Below, piece after piece: positions 7,921 through 15,172 of a stretch of 64,000 nt of DNA. Numbering within the stretch: position 1 is the first letter of the stretch; every line of letters begins with the position of its first letter. Below the pieces are notes generated by a model. It had not been told where the DNA came from. It ran no database searches and saw only the letters and a list, made by a program, of their open reading frames with translations. The translations under genes and the position numbers were made by a program. Origin of the DNA: JASLDZ01 sp965199975 (lineage in GTDB: Bacteria; Pseudomonadota; Alphaproteobacteria; Caulobacterales; Caulobacteraceae); contig OZ241340.1 of NCBI GenBank assembly GCA_965199975.1, positions 620,001 through 684,000 on the forward strand, written 5' to 3'.

Positions 7921-8110
7921 GCCCACACCACCTTCGCGCGTAAGCCTTGGAGGATGCAGCACTTCCGGAGGTTGCGGAAGACGCTTGGCGGCGCGGTCCG
8001 CATTTTTGCGGTCGCGGCCTGCACGCCGAACGTGTAGGCGCTTGCAAGCTGGCGCGCTGGAGGGGAGCTTGAGCGCAGGCCGGCCGGGCCCACCGAGAGA
8101 AAGAGCCGTC

Positions 8111-8506
8111 ATGGTCGAGACCACCCATCCCGTCGATGTCAGCGTCGGCCGCGCGGTGCGCGCCGAACGCAAGGCCCGCGGCTTCAGCCAGGAACGCCTG
8201 GCCACCGCGATCGGGGTGTCGTTCCAGCAGCTGCAGAAGTACGAGCGAGGCTCGAACCGGGTCAGCGCCTCCAAGCTGGCCGACATCGCCACCGCGCTCG
8301 AGGTGCCGGTGGCGTCCTTCTTCAGCGACCTCAACAACGAAAGCCTGCCCGGCGCGCCGCTCGACCTGTCGTACGACGCCGAGGTCGACCAGCTGGCGCG
8401 CCGCATCCGCCGCCTCGATCCCAGCCGCCGGCGGCTGGTCTCGGACATGGTCACCGCGCTTCTGGAACACGCCGGGGCGCCCGAGCGCGCCCTGGCCGAC
8501 GCCTGA
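8111..8506 (+). CDS. XRE-family transcriptional regulator
   Basis: This is a 131-aa DNA-binding protein. The Cro/CI-type HTH spans about residues 10-68: VGRAVRAERKARGFSQERLA then IGVSFQQLQKYERGSNRVSA and LADIATALEVPVASFF. The C-terminal part (LDLSYDAEVDQLARRIRRLD) is a short helical tail typical of the small alphaproteobacterial HTH proteins. The gene is divergent from the LuxR-type regulator with 190 bp between them, and convergent with the glycosyltransferase gene 7 bp after its stop. Target genes are unknown. Confidence 0.88.
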   Translation: MVETTHPVDVSVGRAVRAERKARGFSQERLATAIGVSFQQLQKYERGSNRVSASKLADIATALEVPVASFFSDLNNESLPGAPLDLSYDAEVDQLARRIRRLDPSRRRLVSDMVTALLEHAGAPERALADA

Positions 8507-8512
8507 GCCGGG

Positions 8513-9520
8513 CTACGCCAGGAGCGTGCGGTACAGCTCGAGATAACGGTCGGCCATTCGCTCGACGCTGAAGCGCGCCGCCACACGCGCCCGGCAGGCC
8601 GCCCGGTCGAGTTCGCCGATGCGAGCGACCGCCTCCGCCGCCTCGTCCACGGTGCGCACCAGGAAGCCCGTGACGCCGTCCTCGATCAGCTCAGGCATGG
8701 AGCCCCGCTCGAAGGCGATCACCGGCGTGCCGCAGGCCATGGCCTCGACCACCGATAGGCCGAAGGGCTCGTCGAAGCCGATCAGATGCAGGAGGCAGCG
8801 GGCGTGGCCCAGCGCGTGCGTGCGTCGTTCTCCGCCGAGCGGCCCCTCATAGACCACGCGTCGTCCGTCGACATAGGGCTTCACCGTGCGGTGGAAGTAC
8901 GCCTCGTCCTGCACGATGCCCGCCATCACCAGCCGCCGGCCGGTGCGCTGCGCCACCTCCACCGCCTCGGCCGCGCCCTTGTCGGGGTGCATGCGGCCGA
9001 AGAACAGCAGGTCGTCGGAGCCTTCGGGGTCGAAGGGGAAGTCGTCGAGCGGGATGCCATGGTGGATGGTGGCGGCGTAGCGCAGGCCCTCGGCGCGGTC
9101 GGCGTCGCTGATGGCGACGTAGTTCACCCGGTCCTGGTATTGGCGGAAGATCGGCAGGATGGGCGGCGAGGAGAAGCCGTGGATGGTGGTGACCACCGGC
9201 GTATCGACCAGGCGCGAGAAGGCCAGGGGCACGAAGTCGGCCTGGTTGTGGATGAGGTCGAACTCGCCGGCGCGCTCGAACACGTGCGCCACGTGCAGCA
9301 TCTCCCACACCTTGGCGTCGAGTTCGGGATGCTCCGAGTAGGCGTGGGGCGCCACCCCGGCGAGGCGGCCCGCGGTGTGCGAGTCCTGCGTGGCGAACAG
9401 CGTCACCTCCACGCCGCGGGCGACGAGCGCCTCGGTCAGGAGGCTCGTCACCAGCTCCCAGGGGCCGTAGGCGTCAGGCGGCGTGCGCCAGGAGATCGGC
9501 GCGAGCATGGCGATCTTCAT
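8513..9520 (-). CDS. Glycosyltransferase family 4 protein
   Basis: This is a GT-B fold retaining glycosyltransferase of 335 aa. The N-terminal domain begins MKIAMLAPISWRTPPDAYGP, as in many GT4 enzymes. The nucleotide-sugar domain contains DDLLFFGRMHPDKGAAEAVE and the conserved EX7E region EPFGLSVVEAMACGTPVIAF. The ATG at 9520 lies 5 bp beyond the stop of the upstream lipoprotein gene, and the gene is last in a tight GH130-GH13-lipoprotein-GT4 unit. Substrate cannot be read from sequence; a mannosyl or glucosyl donor is a guess from the operon. Confidence 0.92.
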   Translation of the reverse strand: MKIAMLAPISWRTPPDAYGPWELVTSLLTEALVARGVEVTLFATQDSHTAGRLAGVAPHAYSEHPELDAKVWEMLHVAHVFERAGEFDLIHNQADFVPLAFSRLVDTPVVTTIHGFSSPPILPIFRQYQDRVNYVAISDADRAEGLRYAATIHHGIPLDDFPFDPEGSDDLLFFGRMHPDKGAAEAVEVAQRTGRRLVMAGIVQDEAYFHRTVKPYVDGRRVVYEGPLGGERRTHALGHARCLLHLIGFDEPFGLSVVEAMACGTPVIAFERGSMPELIEDGVTGFLVRTVDEAAEAVARIGELDRAACRARVAARFSVERMADRYLELYRTLLA

Positions 9521-9525
9521 GAGGC

Positions 9526-10233
9526 TCAGAGCGCCTTGCCGACCCCGCCGCCGGGCGCGTCGCCGTGGCCCTGGCAGCGGTCGTAGTTGGCGAACTCGTA
9601 GGTCAGCTGGAGGTAGGTGCCGTCGGCGTCCACCGCCTTGGCGAAGGCGGTGATCTCCTGCAGGCCGGCCGGAAGATGGGCGCCTGTGCCGTGCGACCAG
9701 CTGTAGGTCAGCGTGCGCTCGTGGTTGTCGAGGGCGGCGGCGAAGTTCTGCGGCTGGGTGAGGCTGGAGCCGCTGTCGAGCGAGTCGTCCGTCTCGTGGG
9801 CGCCGTACTTGGCGTCCAAGGCTTGGCCGAAGCTGGCCATCGTGCCGCGGATCTTGGCGCCGAGAGCGTCGCCGTGGTGGGTCACGCCAATGCCCGACAC
9901 GCGGCACAGCCCCGTCTGCGGCGGGGCCTGGACGATGTACTCCTCGAACTCCGGATTGGTGTCGGGCGGGGTGATCACGTAGCGGCTGTCGCCGTCGAGC
10001 TGACGCTGCATCCTCAGCGCGCTCAGCGGCTGGCCCATGGTCAGGCCGAAAGGGCCGCCGGCCGACGTCGCGCCGGGCACGGCCGCGCCGATCCCGCCAT
10101 CCGCCGAAGGCGGCGCCGACGTGGCCGTGGAGGGGGCGACAGGCGCAGCACCCGCACCGGTGGAGGGTGCGGGCCGGTTGCATCCGGCCAGGGCCACCGC
10201 CACTCCGGCGGCGACGATCCTCCATCTGGTCAT
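9526..10233 (-). CDS. Putative lipoprotein of unknown function in glycan operon
   Basis: The 235-aa product has a lipoprotein signal peptide with lipobox LAGC (Cys18), followed by a Pro/Ser/Ala-rich tether to about residue 60. The mature part contains FGLTMGQPLSALRMQRQLDG, CRVSGIGVTHHGDALGAKIR and a C-terminal TYLQLTYEFANYDRCQGHGD. Two Cys besides the lipid-anchored one could form a disulfide. I do not recognise the family. It overlaps the GH13 stop by an ATGA junction and is followed 5 bp later by the GT4 gene, so it is very probably co-expressed with sugar-active enzymes. Confidence 0.8.
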   Translation of the reverse strand: MTRWRIVAAGVAVALAGCNRPAPSTGAGAAPVAPSTATSAPPSADGGIGAAVPGATSAGGPFGLTMGQPLSALRMQRQLDGDSRYVITPPDTNPEFEEYIVQAPPQTGLCRVSGIGVTHHGDALGAKIRGTMASFGQALDAKYGAHETDDSLDSGSSLTQPQNFAAALDNHERTLTYSWSHGTGAHLPAGLQEITAFAKAVDADGTYLQLTYEFANYDRCQGHGDAPGGGVGKAL

Positions 10234-11852
10234 CGCCCAGCCTCCACCGCATCACCGACCTGCAGCACGACGCCTTCGTCGGGTCGCAGGCCGACGCTGC
10301 CGTCGCTCAACGCGGGAACACCGGCCAAGGTTGTCAGCAGGAGCGCGGTTGGCGCCCATGCCTGTGGCGCGTCGAACCGGATCGGCGCCTGGGTGAGGTT
10401 CAGCGCAACCAGCAGGCGCCGGCCGTTGTCGCTGCGCCCGAAGGCGAGCACGCCGTCGTGGGCGGGCAGGAGGGCGATGTCCCCGAGGCTGAGCGCGGCG
10501 TGGTCGCGCCGCAGGCGCAGCAGGTCGCGATGCAAGGTCAGCGGCGATCTCGGGTCGGCCGCCTCGACCTCGACATTGCGCACGGCGTGGTCGGCGTTGA
10601 GCGGCAGCCAGGGCAGGCCGGTGGTGAAGCCGGCGCCGGCCGATCCGTCCCACGGCATGGGCGAGCGCACCGGGTCGCGACCGAGGCCCTTGCCGGGCTC
10701 GCGCAGCTCGCGCGGGTCCTGCACCCGGGCGGCGGGGATGGCCACATCGGCCAGGCCCAGCTCGTCGCCGTAGTAGAGCGTGGGCGTGCCGCGCAGGGTG
10801 AGGAGCAGCATGGCCGCCACGCGCGCCTGCGCCTCTCCCACGCGGGTGGCGATGCGCGGCCGGTCGTGGTTGCCAAGCACCCAGTTGGGCCAGGCGCCCG
10901 GCGGCAGCGCTGCTTCGTAGTCGCCGATGATGCGATGCAGGGCGCGCGCGTCCCACGGCGCGTCGATCAGCTGGAAGTTGAAGGGCAGGTGCGCCTCGGG
11001 CGCGTCGGGCGCGCCGTACCAGCGCATGAGGTCGGGGAGGGGCAGGTAGATCTCGCCGATCAGCGCGCGATCGCCCGGATAGCCGTCCGCCAAGCGGCGC
11101 ATGTCGGCGGTGATGGCGTGGGCTTCGGGCTGGTCGGTGGAGCGGGTCTGCAGCACCCGCAGCATCTCGGCCATGCCAGGACGCCAGTCGGCGTTGAGCG
11201 GATTGTCCGGAAAGCCTTGCGCCTTAACGATGTGCCACAGCACATCGATCCGGAAACCGTCCACGCCGCGGTCGAACCAGAAGCGCATGGCGCTCAGCAT
11301 GGCCGCCCGCACGGCGGGATTGCGCCAGTTAAGATCGGGCTGCTCGGGCAAAAAGGCGTGCAGGTAGTACTGCCCGGTGGCTTCGTCCCACGCCCAGGAG
11401 GAGCCGCCGAAGTCGCTGATCCAGTTGTTGGGCGGGCCGCCGCCCGGCGCGGGATCGCGCCAGATGTACCAGTCCCGCTTGGGGCTTGTGCGTGAAGCGC
11501 GGCTGTCCTCGAACCAGGGGTGCCGGTCGGAGGAGTGATTGGGCACGAAGTCGAGCACGAGCTTGAGCCCTCTCGCGTGCGCCGCCGCCAGCAGGCGGTC
11601 GAAATCGGCCAGCGTGCCGAAGCGCGGGTCCACGTCGCAATAGTCGGCCACGTCGTAGCCGAAGTCGGCCATGGGCGAGGGGTAGATGGGCGAGAGCCAC
11701 ACCGCGTCCACGCCAAGCTCGGCCAGGTAGTCCAGCCGCCGCTCGATCCCCGGCAGGTCGCCGACGCCGTCGCCGTCGGTGTCCTGGAACGAGTGCGGGT
11801 AGACCTGGTAGATCACCGCGCGCTTCCACCAGGGCGCGTCGGCGGCGTTCAT
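10230..11852 (-). CDS. Glycoside hydrolase family 13 enzyme (alpha-glucosidase / alpha-amylase type)
   Basis: This is a cytoplasmic-looking GH13 protein of 540 aa without signal peptide. The barrel motifs are all present: DFVPNHSSDRHPW (region I), GVDGFRIDVLWH with the nucleophile Asp (region II), ALIGEIYLP with the acid/base Glu (III) and NWVLGNHDRPR (IV). The start VIYQVYPHSFQDTDGDGVGD resembles the oligo-1,6-glucosidase/alpha-glucosidase branch. The ATG at 11852 overlaps the GH130 stop (ATGA), and its own stop overlaps the lipoprotein start. It probably hydrolyses or transfers an alpha-linked glucose unit. Confidence 0.95.
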   Translation of the reverse strand: MNAADAPWWKRAVIYQVYPHSFQDTDGDGVGDLPGIERRLDYLAELGVDAVWLSPIYPSPMADFGYDVADYCDVDPRFGTLADFDRLLAAAHARGLKLVLDFVPNHSSDRHPWFEDSRASRTSPKRDWYIWRDPAPGGGPPNNWISDFGGSSWAWDEATGQYYLHAFLPEQPDLNWRNPAVRAAMLSAMRFWFDRGVDGFRIDVLWHIVKAQGFPDNPLNADWRPGMAEMLRVLQTRSTDQPEAHAITADMRRLADGYPGDRALIGEIYLPLPDLMRWYGAPDAPEAHLPFNFQLIDAPWDARALHRIIGDYEAALPPGAWPNWVLGNHDRPRIATRVGEAQARVAAMLLLTLRGTPTLYYGDELGLADVAIPAARVQDPRELREPGKGLGRDPVRSPMPWDGSAGAGFTTGLPWLPLNADHAVRNVEVEAADPRSPLTLHRDLLRLRRDHAALSLGDIALLPAHDGVLAFGRSDNGRRLLVALNLTQAPIRFDAPQAWAPTALLLTTLAGVPALSDGSVGLRPDEGVVLQVGDAVEAGR

Positions 11853-12961
11853 GCGAAGCGCGCCTTGGGGATGCGGGTCATGCGGCAGGCGAGGTCGGCC
11901 TCGCCCGAGGCCACCAGCCAGTCGTCGCCGTCCTCGACCATGCCGGTGGAGAACACCACGGGCGAGGGCAGGTACTGCTGGTGGGCGATGGGCGCCACCA
12001 GCTCCGCGTTGGCTTCCAGGAGCGGCGCGCCGTCCTCCTGGCGCAGGATGCGGGTGGGCTCGTCGCGGTCGAACAGCGCCCAGTAGGTGCGGTAGGCGCC
12101 GACCGCGCCCTGCGGCTCCACTCCGTGGTAGAGCGTGAGCCATCCCTGCGGCGTCAGCACAGGCGGGGTGCCGCCCCCCACCTTGCGCACCGGCGTCGAG
12201 GGCCGCGCCCGCAATCCCGGAACATCTAGCGGCCGCCAGTGCAGCCCGTCGGGCGAAGCGGCGAAGTGGATCGCCGGCCCGGCCAGCGCATCGGCCTCGG
12301 GTGGCTGGACGAAGTAGACCTCGCCCAGGGGCCGCGTCAGCGCCATGAACCGCCCGCCGGGCCGCCCCTCGTACAGCAGCATGTCCTTGTTGAGGTGATC
12401 CAGCACCAGGCCCAACGGCTCCCAGGCTAGGCCGTCGGTGGAGCGGTAGAGGCTCGTGCCCAGCCGTTCGGGCCCAACCGAGCACACCGTCATCCACCAT
12501 GCATCGTCGATGCGGCTGATGCGCGGGTCCTCGACGCCGTACATCTGCGAGGAGCCGGCGGGCGCGATGGCGTGGTCGTAGAGGACCGCCTTCACCCGCC
12601 GCCCATTCGGGGCGAGGCGCACGGGCAGGAGCCAGGAGAGCGAGGTCAACCCAAGCTCCGGCGCGCCGAGCCCCTTCAGCCGGAATTGGCGCGGATCGGT
12701 CATGTCCACCTGCGCCAGCGGCCACGCGTCCAGCGTGTACCCGTCGGTCGCGCAGCGGATCGAGCGCACCGCACCATCGCGCACGGGCTCATGCAGCGCC
12801 TCGGCGACGCGCACCATGAGCAGCAGGTCACCATCGGGCAGCCGCGTCAGGCCGGGGTTGAAGGCGCCCAGCACATAGGTCGGCTCGTCGATACCGCGAC
12901 GGAGGGGGGAGCGCGACAGGTCCACATCATCGGGCGCGAAGATCAGCGCGTCGTCGGCCAT
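11849..12961 (-). CDS. Glycoside hydrolase family 130 protein (glycoside phosphorylase-like)
   Basis: This is a five-bladed beta-propeller enzyme of 370 aa. The GH130 hallmark QMYGVEDPRISRIDDAW contains the conserved Asp used as proton donor in the family. Other propeller segments are LGAFNPGLTRLPDGDLLLMV, GGGTPPVLTPQGWLTLYHGV and QYLPSPVVFSTGMVEDGDDW. GH130 members usually phosphorolyse or hydrolyse beta-mannosides. There is no signal peptide, so the enzyme should act in the cytoplasm. It is the promoter-proximal gene of the operon and is coupled to GH13 by an ATGA overlap. True substrate is unknown. Confidence 0.9.
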   Translation of the reverse strand: MADDALIFAPDDVDLSRSPLRRGIDEPTYVLGAFNPGLTRLPDGDLLLMVRVAEALHEPVRDGAVRSIRCATDGYTLDAWPLAQVDMTDPRQFRLKGLGAPELGLTSLSWLLPVRLAPNGRRVKAVLYDHAIAPAGSSQMYGVEDPRISRIDDAWWMTVCSVGPERLGTSLYRSTDGLAWEPLGLVLDHLNKDMLLYEGRPGGRFMALTRPLGEVYFVQPPEADALAGPAIHFAASPDGLHWRPLDVPGLRARPSTPVRKVGGGTPPVLTPQGWLTLYHGVEPQGAVGAYRTYWALFDRDEPTRILRQEDGAPLLEANAELVAPIAHQQYLPSPVVFSTGMVEDGDDWLVASGEADLACRMTRIPKARFA

Positions 12962-13083
12962 GCGTCCCCGCTACGGTCCGCCCGTGCGGTGGGGCACGCG
13001 GCCAACGCCATGCGGCGTCCGCCGTTCCGAGCGGAGCCGTTGGCGCGGGCTGCGCGTTGCCTCGCCGAACCGGGAGATCCGAG

Positions 13084-13635
13084 ATGCGCACCTTGCTCGC
13101 GCTCAGCGCCGCCGCCGCCCTTGCGGCGGCCTCGCCCGCTCTGGCCCAACACCATGGAGGCGGCGGCGGCCATGGGGGTGGTGCAGGTGGACACGGAGGT
13201 GGCCACGGCGGCGGGGGCGGCGGCCACGGCGGCGGGGGCGGCGGCCACGGTGGCGGAGGGGGTCACGGCGGTGGTGGAAACCACGGCGGTGGCGGTCCAG
13301 CCTTCCATGGTGGAGGCGGCCACGGCGATTTTCATAGCGGAGGACACGGCTTCGGCGGCGGTCGGCCCGGCGGGTATGGTCACGGCAACGGCAACGGCTA
13401 CGGCTACGGCGCCCACCATGGGGGCTATGGTCATGGAGGCTACGGCTCCCGGGCGCGATATCACGGCTACGGCGGATACGGGTACGGCGGGTACGGCGGG
13501 TACGTGGGCCCGCTGATCGTCGGGTCGGTGCTGGGCTATTACGAGGGTCGGCCGTACTACTGCTACCGGGGGCGCCACTGGCGCTGGAGCCCCTATTCCC
13601 ATCGCTACATCCGGGTGCTCAGCCGCCGGTGCTGA
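13084..13635 (+). CDS. Gly/His-rich secreted protein
   Basis: The 183-aa product begins with a clear signal peptide (MRTLLALSAAAALAAASPAL, cleaved after LAQ) and then consists largely of HGGG-type repeats to about residue 95, followed by a Tyr/Gly-rich part (YGYGGYGGYVGP) and a Cys/His-containing tail (YYCYRGRHWRWSPYSHRY). The ATG at 13084 is preceded by GGAG at seven bases; the ORF opens nine codons earlier but without signal-peptide character. The dense His suggests metal binding in the periplasm, but no known family is evident. Confidence 0.75.
   Translation: MRTLLALSAAAALAAASPALAQHHGGGGGHGGGAGGHGGGHGGGGGGHGGGGGGHGGGGGHGGGGNHGGGGPAFHGGGGHGDFHSGGHGFGGGRPGGYGHGNGNGYGYGAHHGGYGHGGYGSRARYHGYGGYGYGGYGGYVGPLIVGSVLGYYEGRPYYCYRGRHWRWSPYSHRYIRVLSRRC
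13201..13242 (+). repeat. 21-bp tandem repeat encoding a Gly/His unit
   Basis: Two exact copies of a 21-bp unit (starting GGCCACGGCGGCGG) lie at 13201-13221 and 13222-13242, with a diverged third following. They encode GGHGGGG-like units of the secreted Gly/His-rich protein. Being in frame, copy-number change would lengthen or shorten the protein without a frameshift. Confidence 0.8.
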
Positions 13636-13728
13636 ACCCGCCTGCACATTGCGCAGAGGACCTGCGCTGACCATTTGATGCATGGGCGCCGCCCGTCGCC
13701 GATCTCGGGGCGAGAGGCGCCTACCGAT

Positions 13729-13750
13729 CAGTCGCTTGTTGCGAGGACTG
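13729..13750 (+). promoter_or_regulatory. Hairpin sequestering the hsp20 Shine-Dalgarno (candidate RNA thermometer)
   Basis: CAGTC (13729-13733) can pair with GACTG (13746-13750), with an inner GC/GC pair pair closing over TTGTT. The ribosome-binding GAGGA (13743-13747) lies in the 3' strand and bulge, ten bases before the hsp20 ATG. Alphaproteobacterial small heat-shock genes commonly carry ROSE thermometers of this kind; the match here is by position and pairing, not a family search. A further GC-rich hairpin can form just upstream at about 13685-13720. Confidence 0.45.
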
Positions 13751-13757
13751 GCTTGAG

Positions 13758-14180
13758 ATGACGACCACACGCACCCTGGTGTTCGACAGCCCCTTCCTGC
13801 TCGGCTTCGAGCACACCCGCGCTCTGGTGGAACGGGTGAGCAAGGCCGCCGCCGATACTTATCCGCCCTACAACGTCGAGCAGCTTTCCGGTGGCGGCGT
13901 CGAGATCACCTTGGCGGTCGCCGGCTTCAGCCCCGAGCAGCTGATCGTCCAGGTTGAGTCCAGCCAACTCACCGTCGCGGGTCGTCGCGAGGGTGAGGGC
14001 GAGCGGGACAGCTACCTCCACCGCGGCATCGCCGCCCGCGGCTTCCAGCGCGCCTTCGTACTTGCCGACGGCATGGAGGTGGCCGAGGCGGCGCTGGAGC
14101 ACGGCCTCCTGCGCATCCGCATCGAGCGCCCCGAGCCGCAGCGGCATGTCGTGCGCATACCCATCCGCAGCGTCGGCTGA
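13758..14180 (+). CDS. Small heat shock protein, Hsp20/IbpA family
   Basis: Hsp20 is an ATP-independent holdase that binds unfolding proteins. The 140-aa protein begins with the IbpA-like FDSPFLLGFEHTRALVERV and contains the alpha-crystallin domain from about residue 33 to 130 (YNVEQLSGGGVEITLAVAGF, QLTVAGRREGEGERDSYLHR). The C-terminal VVRIPI provides the I-x-I-type anchoring motif. A hairpin over the Shine-Dalgarno suggests temperature control, and CATTGCG (13647) with ACCATTTG (13670), 16 bases apart, is a weak sigma-32-like promoter. DUF1150 follows 43 bp downstream. Confidence 0.95.
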   Translation: MTTTRTLVFDSPFLLGFEHTRALVERVSKAAADTYPPYNVEQLSGGGVEITLAVAGFSPEQLIVQVESSQLTVAGRREGEGERDSYLHRGIAARGFQRAFVLADGMEVAEAALEHGLLRIRIERPEPQRHVVRIPIRSVG

Positions 14181-14223
14181 TCCCGGCGACGCCTGCCAAC
14201 CCCAAGTGAAAGGAGAAGCGGTC

Positions 14224-14496
14224 ATGACGACGCTTTCCCAACTCTCGAACACCCTCTCGTCCAAGGCCTTCGCCGACCTCGGCGGTCCCGATCTCGTCTA
14301 TGTGCGCGAGGTTTCCGGCGCGGAGGTGATCGCCGCCGTCTCGGACGAAGCTGTGGAACAGCACCATCTCGTCCCCCAGCAGACACTCTACGCGCTGCAC
14401 CGTGCGGACGGTGAGCGACTGGCCGTGCTGGGCGACCGGGAGAGCGCCTTCGCCGCGGCGCGTATGAACGAACTCGCGCCCGTCTCGGTGCACTGA
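14224..14496 (+). CDS. DUF1150 family protein
   Basis: This is a 90-aa soluble protein with the family features DLVYVREVSGAEVI and HHLVPQQTLYALHRADGERL, followed by the FAAARMNELAPVSVH end. DUF1150 proteins are small, of unknown function, and typical neighbours of Hsp20 in alphaproteobacteria, as here. I choose the ATG at 14224, which has an excellent AAAGGAGAAG Shine-Dalgarno; the longer upstream frame is an hsp20 shadow. The tight linkage suggests co-expression in heat stress. Confidence 0.85.
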   Translation: MTTLSQLSNTLSSKAFADLGGPDLVYVREVSGAEVIAAVSDEAVEQHHLVPQQTLYALHRADGERLAVLGDRESAFAAARMNELAPVSVH

Positions 14497-14521
14497 CGCA
14501 AGCCGGGATGAAGGGCGGGCT

Positions 14522-15136
14522 ATGAGCATGATCCGCCGGGCCGCCGTCCTTATCCTGATCTCCGCCGCCCTGGCCGGCCCTGCGGGCGCGCAGGTTGCGT
14601 CGACCTCCCCGATGGCCGCGCCCGCCGCGACGACGGACTCCATCAAGGCGGCCGCCCGCCAGGCCGAAGCCTCCGGATGCCGGACGCCGTCGTGCCGGTC
14701 GGTGGCGATTCTCGCCGCTTGGGGCGAGCTGGACGAGAAGGGGATGCGGACCACCATGGGCCTGGCGCGTCCCATCCCGCGCGACAGGGACAAGCGGGTC
14801 GCGACCGGCCGCCGCCGGCTGATCCTCGACCATCGCGCGCGTTACGCCGCCGTCTGCGATGAGGCCGTGGCGATCCTGCGTACGGCCGACCGGCCTGGGT
14901 CGGAGCCGGGCGTCGGCGAAAGCTTCGTCGCCCTCGCCTCGCAGATGGACGCAAGCCGGCCGGAAGGCTGCCTCGACCGCGTCATGGTCGCCTTGCCGCG
15001 CGCCGCCGCCTGGGACGACGCCGTCGAGGACGCTCGTATCCATTGCATATACGGCGTCCCGCCGGGCGGCGCGCGTTGCGCCAAGATCCGCCGCGGCGAT
15101 CAGCTTCCCGCAGGCGGGACGCCCCGCCTCCGCTAA
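14522..15136 (+). CDS. Secreted hypothetical protein
   Basis: The 204-aa product has a signal peptide (MSMIRRAAVLILISAALAGP, cleaved near GAQ). The mature part is Arg/Ala-rich and helical, with Cys pairs near residues 53-58 (GCRTPSC) and later single Cys (AAVCDEAVAIL, PEGCLDRV, IHCIYG, ARCAK), suggesting disulfides in the periplasm. I do not recognise the family. It lies 25 bp after DUF1150 and converges with the prolyl oligopeptidase gene, separated by a strong hairpin. Confidence 0.75.
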   Translation: MSMIRRAAVLILISAALAGPAGAQVASTSPMAAPAATTDSIKAAARQAEASGCRTPSCRSVAILAAWGELDEKGMRTTMGLARPIPRDRDKRVATGRRRLILDHRARYAAVCDEAVAILRTADRPGSEPGVGESFVALASQMDASRPEGCLDRVMVALPRAAAWDDAVEDARIHCIYGVPPGGARCAKIRRGDQLPAGGTPRLR

Positions 15137-15172
15137 GCGGTCGCGGCCTCAGCGTGTGGAGGCCGTGGCCGC
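15137..15172. terminator. Bidirectional hairpin between convergent genes
   Basis: A 14-bp stem (15137-15150 with 15159-15172, two G-U-type pairs) encloses the 8-base loop AGCGTGTG. It begins right after the stop of the plus-strand secreted protein and includes the last codons of the minus-strand peptidase. There is no T-tract, as is usual in such GC-rich genomes. Confidence 0.5.

Noticed and set aside
10237..11495. Long plus-strand frame across the GH13 gene (442 codons)
   Set aside because: It is antisense to GH13 with composition typical of GC-rich shadow frames; no motif.
13057..13083. Nine extra codons before the Gly/His protein
   Set aside because: The ATG at 13084 has GGAG upstream and begins a normal signal peptide.
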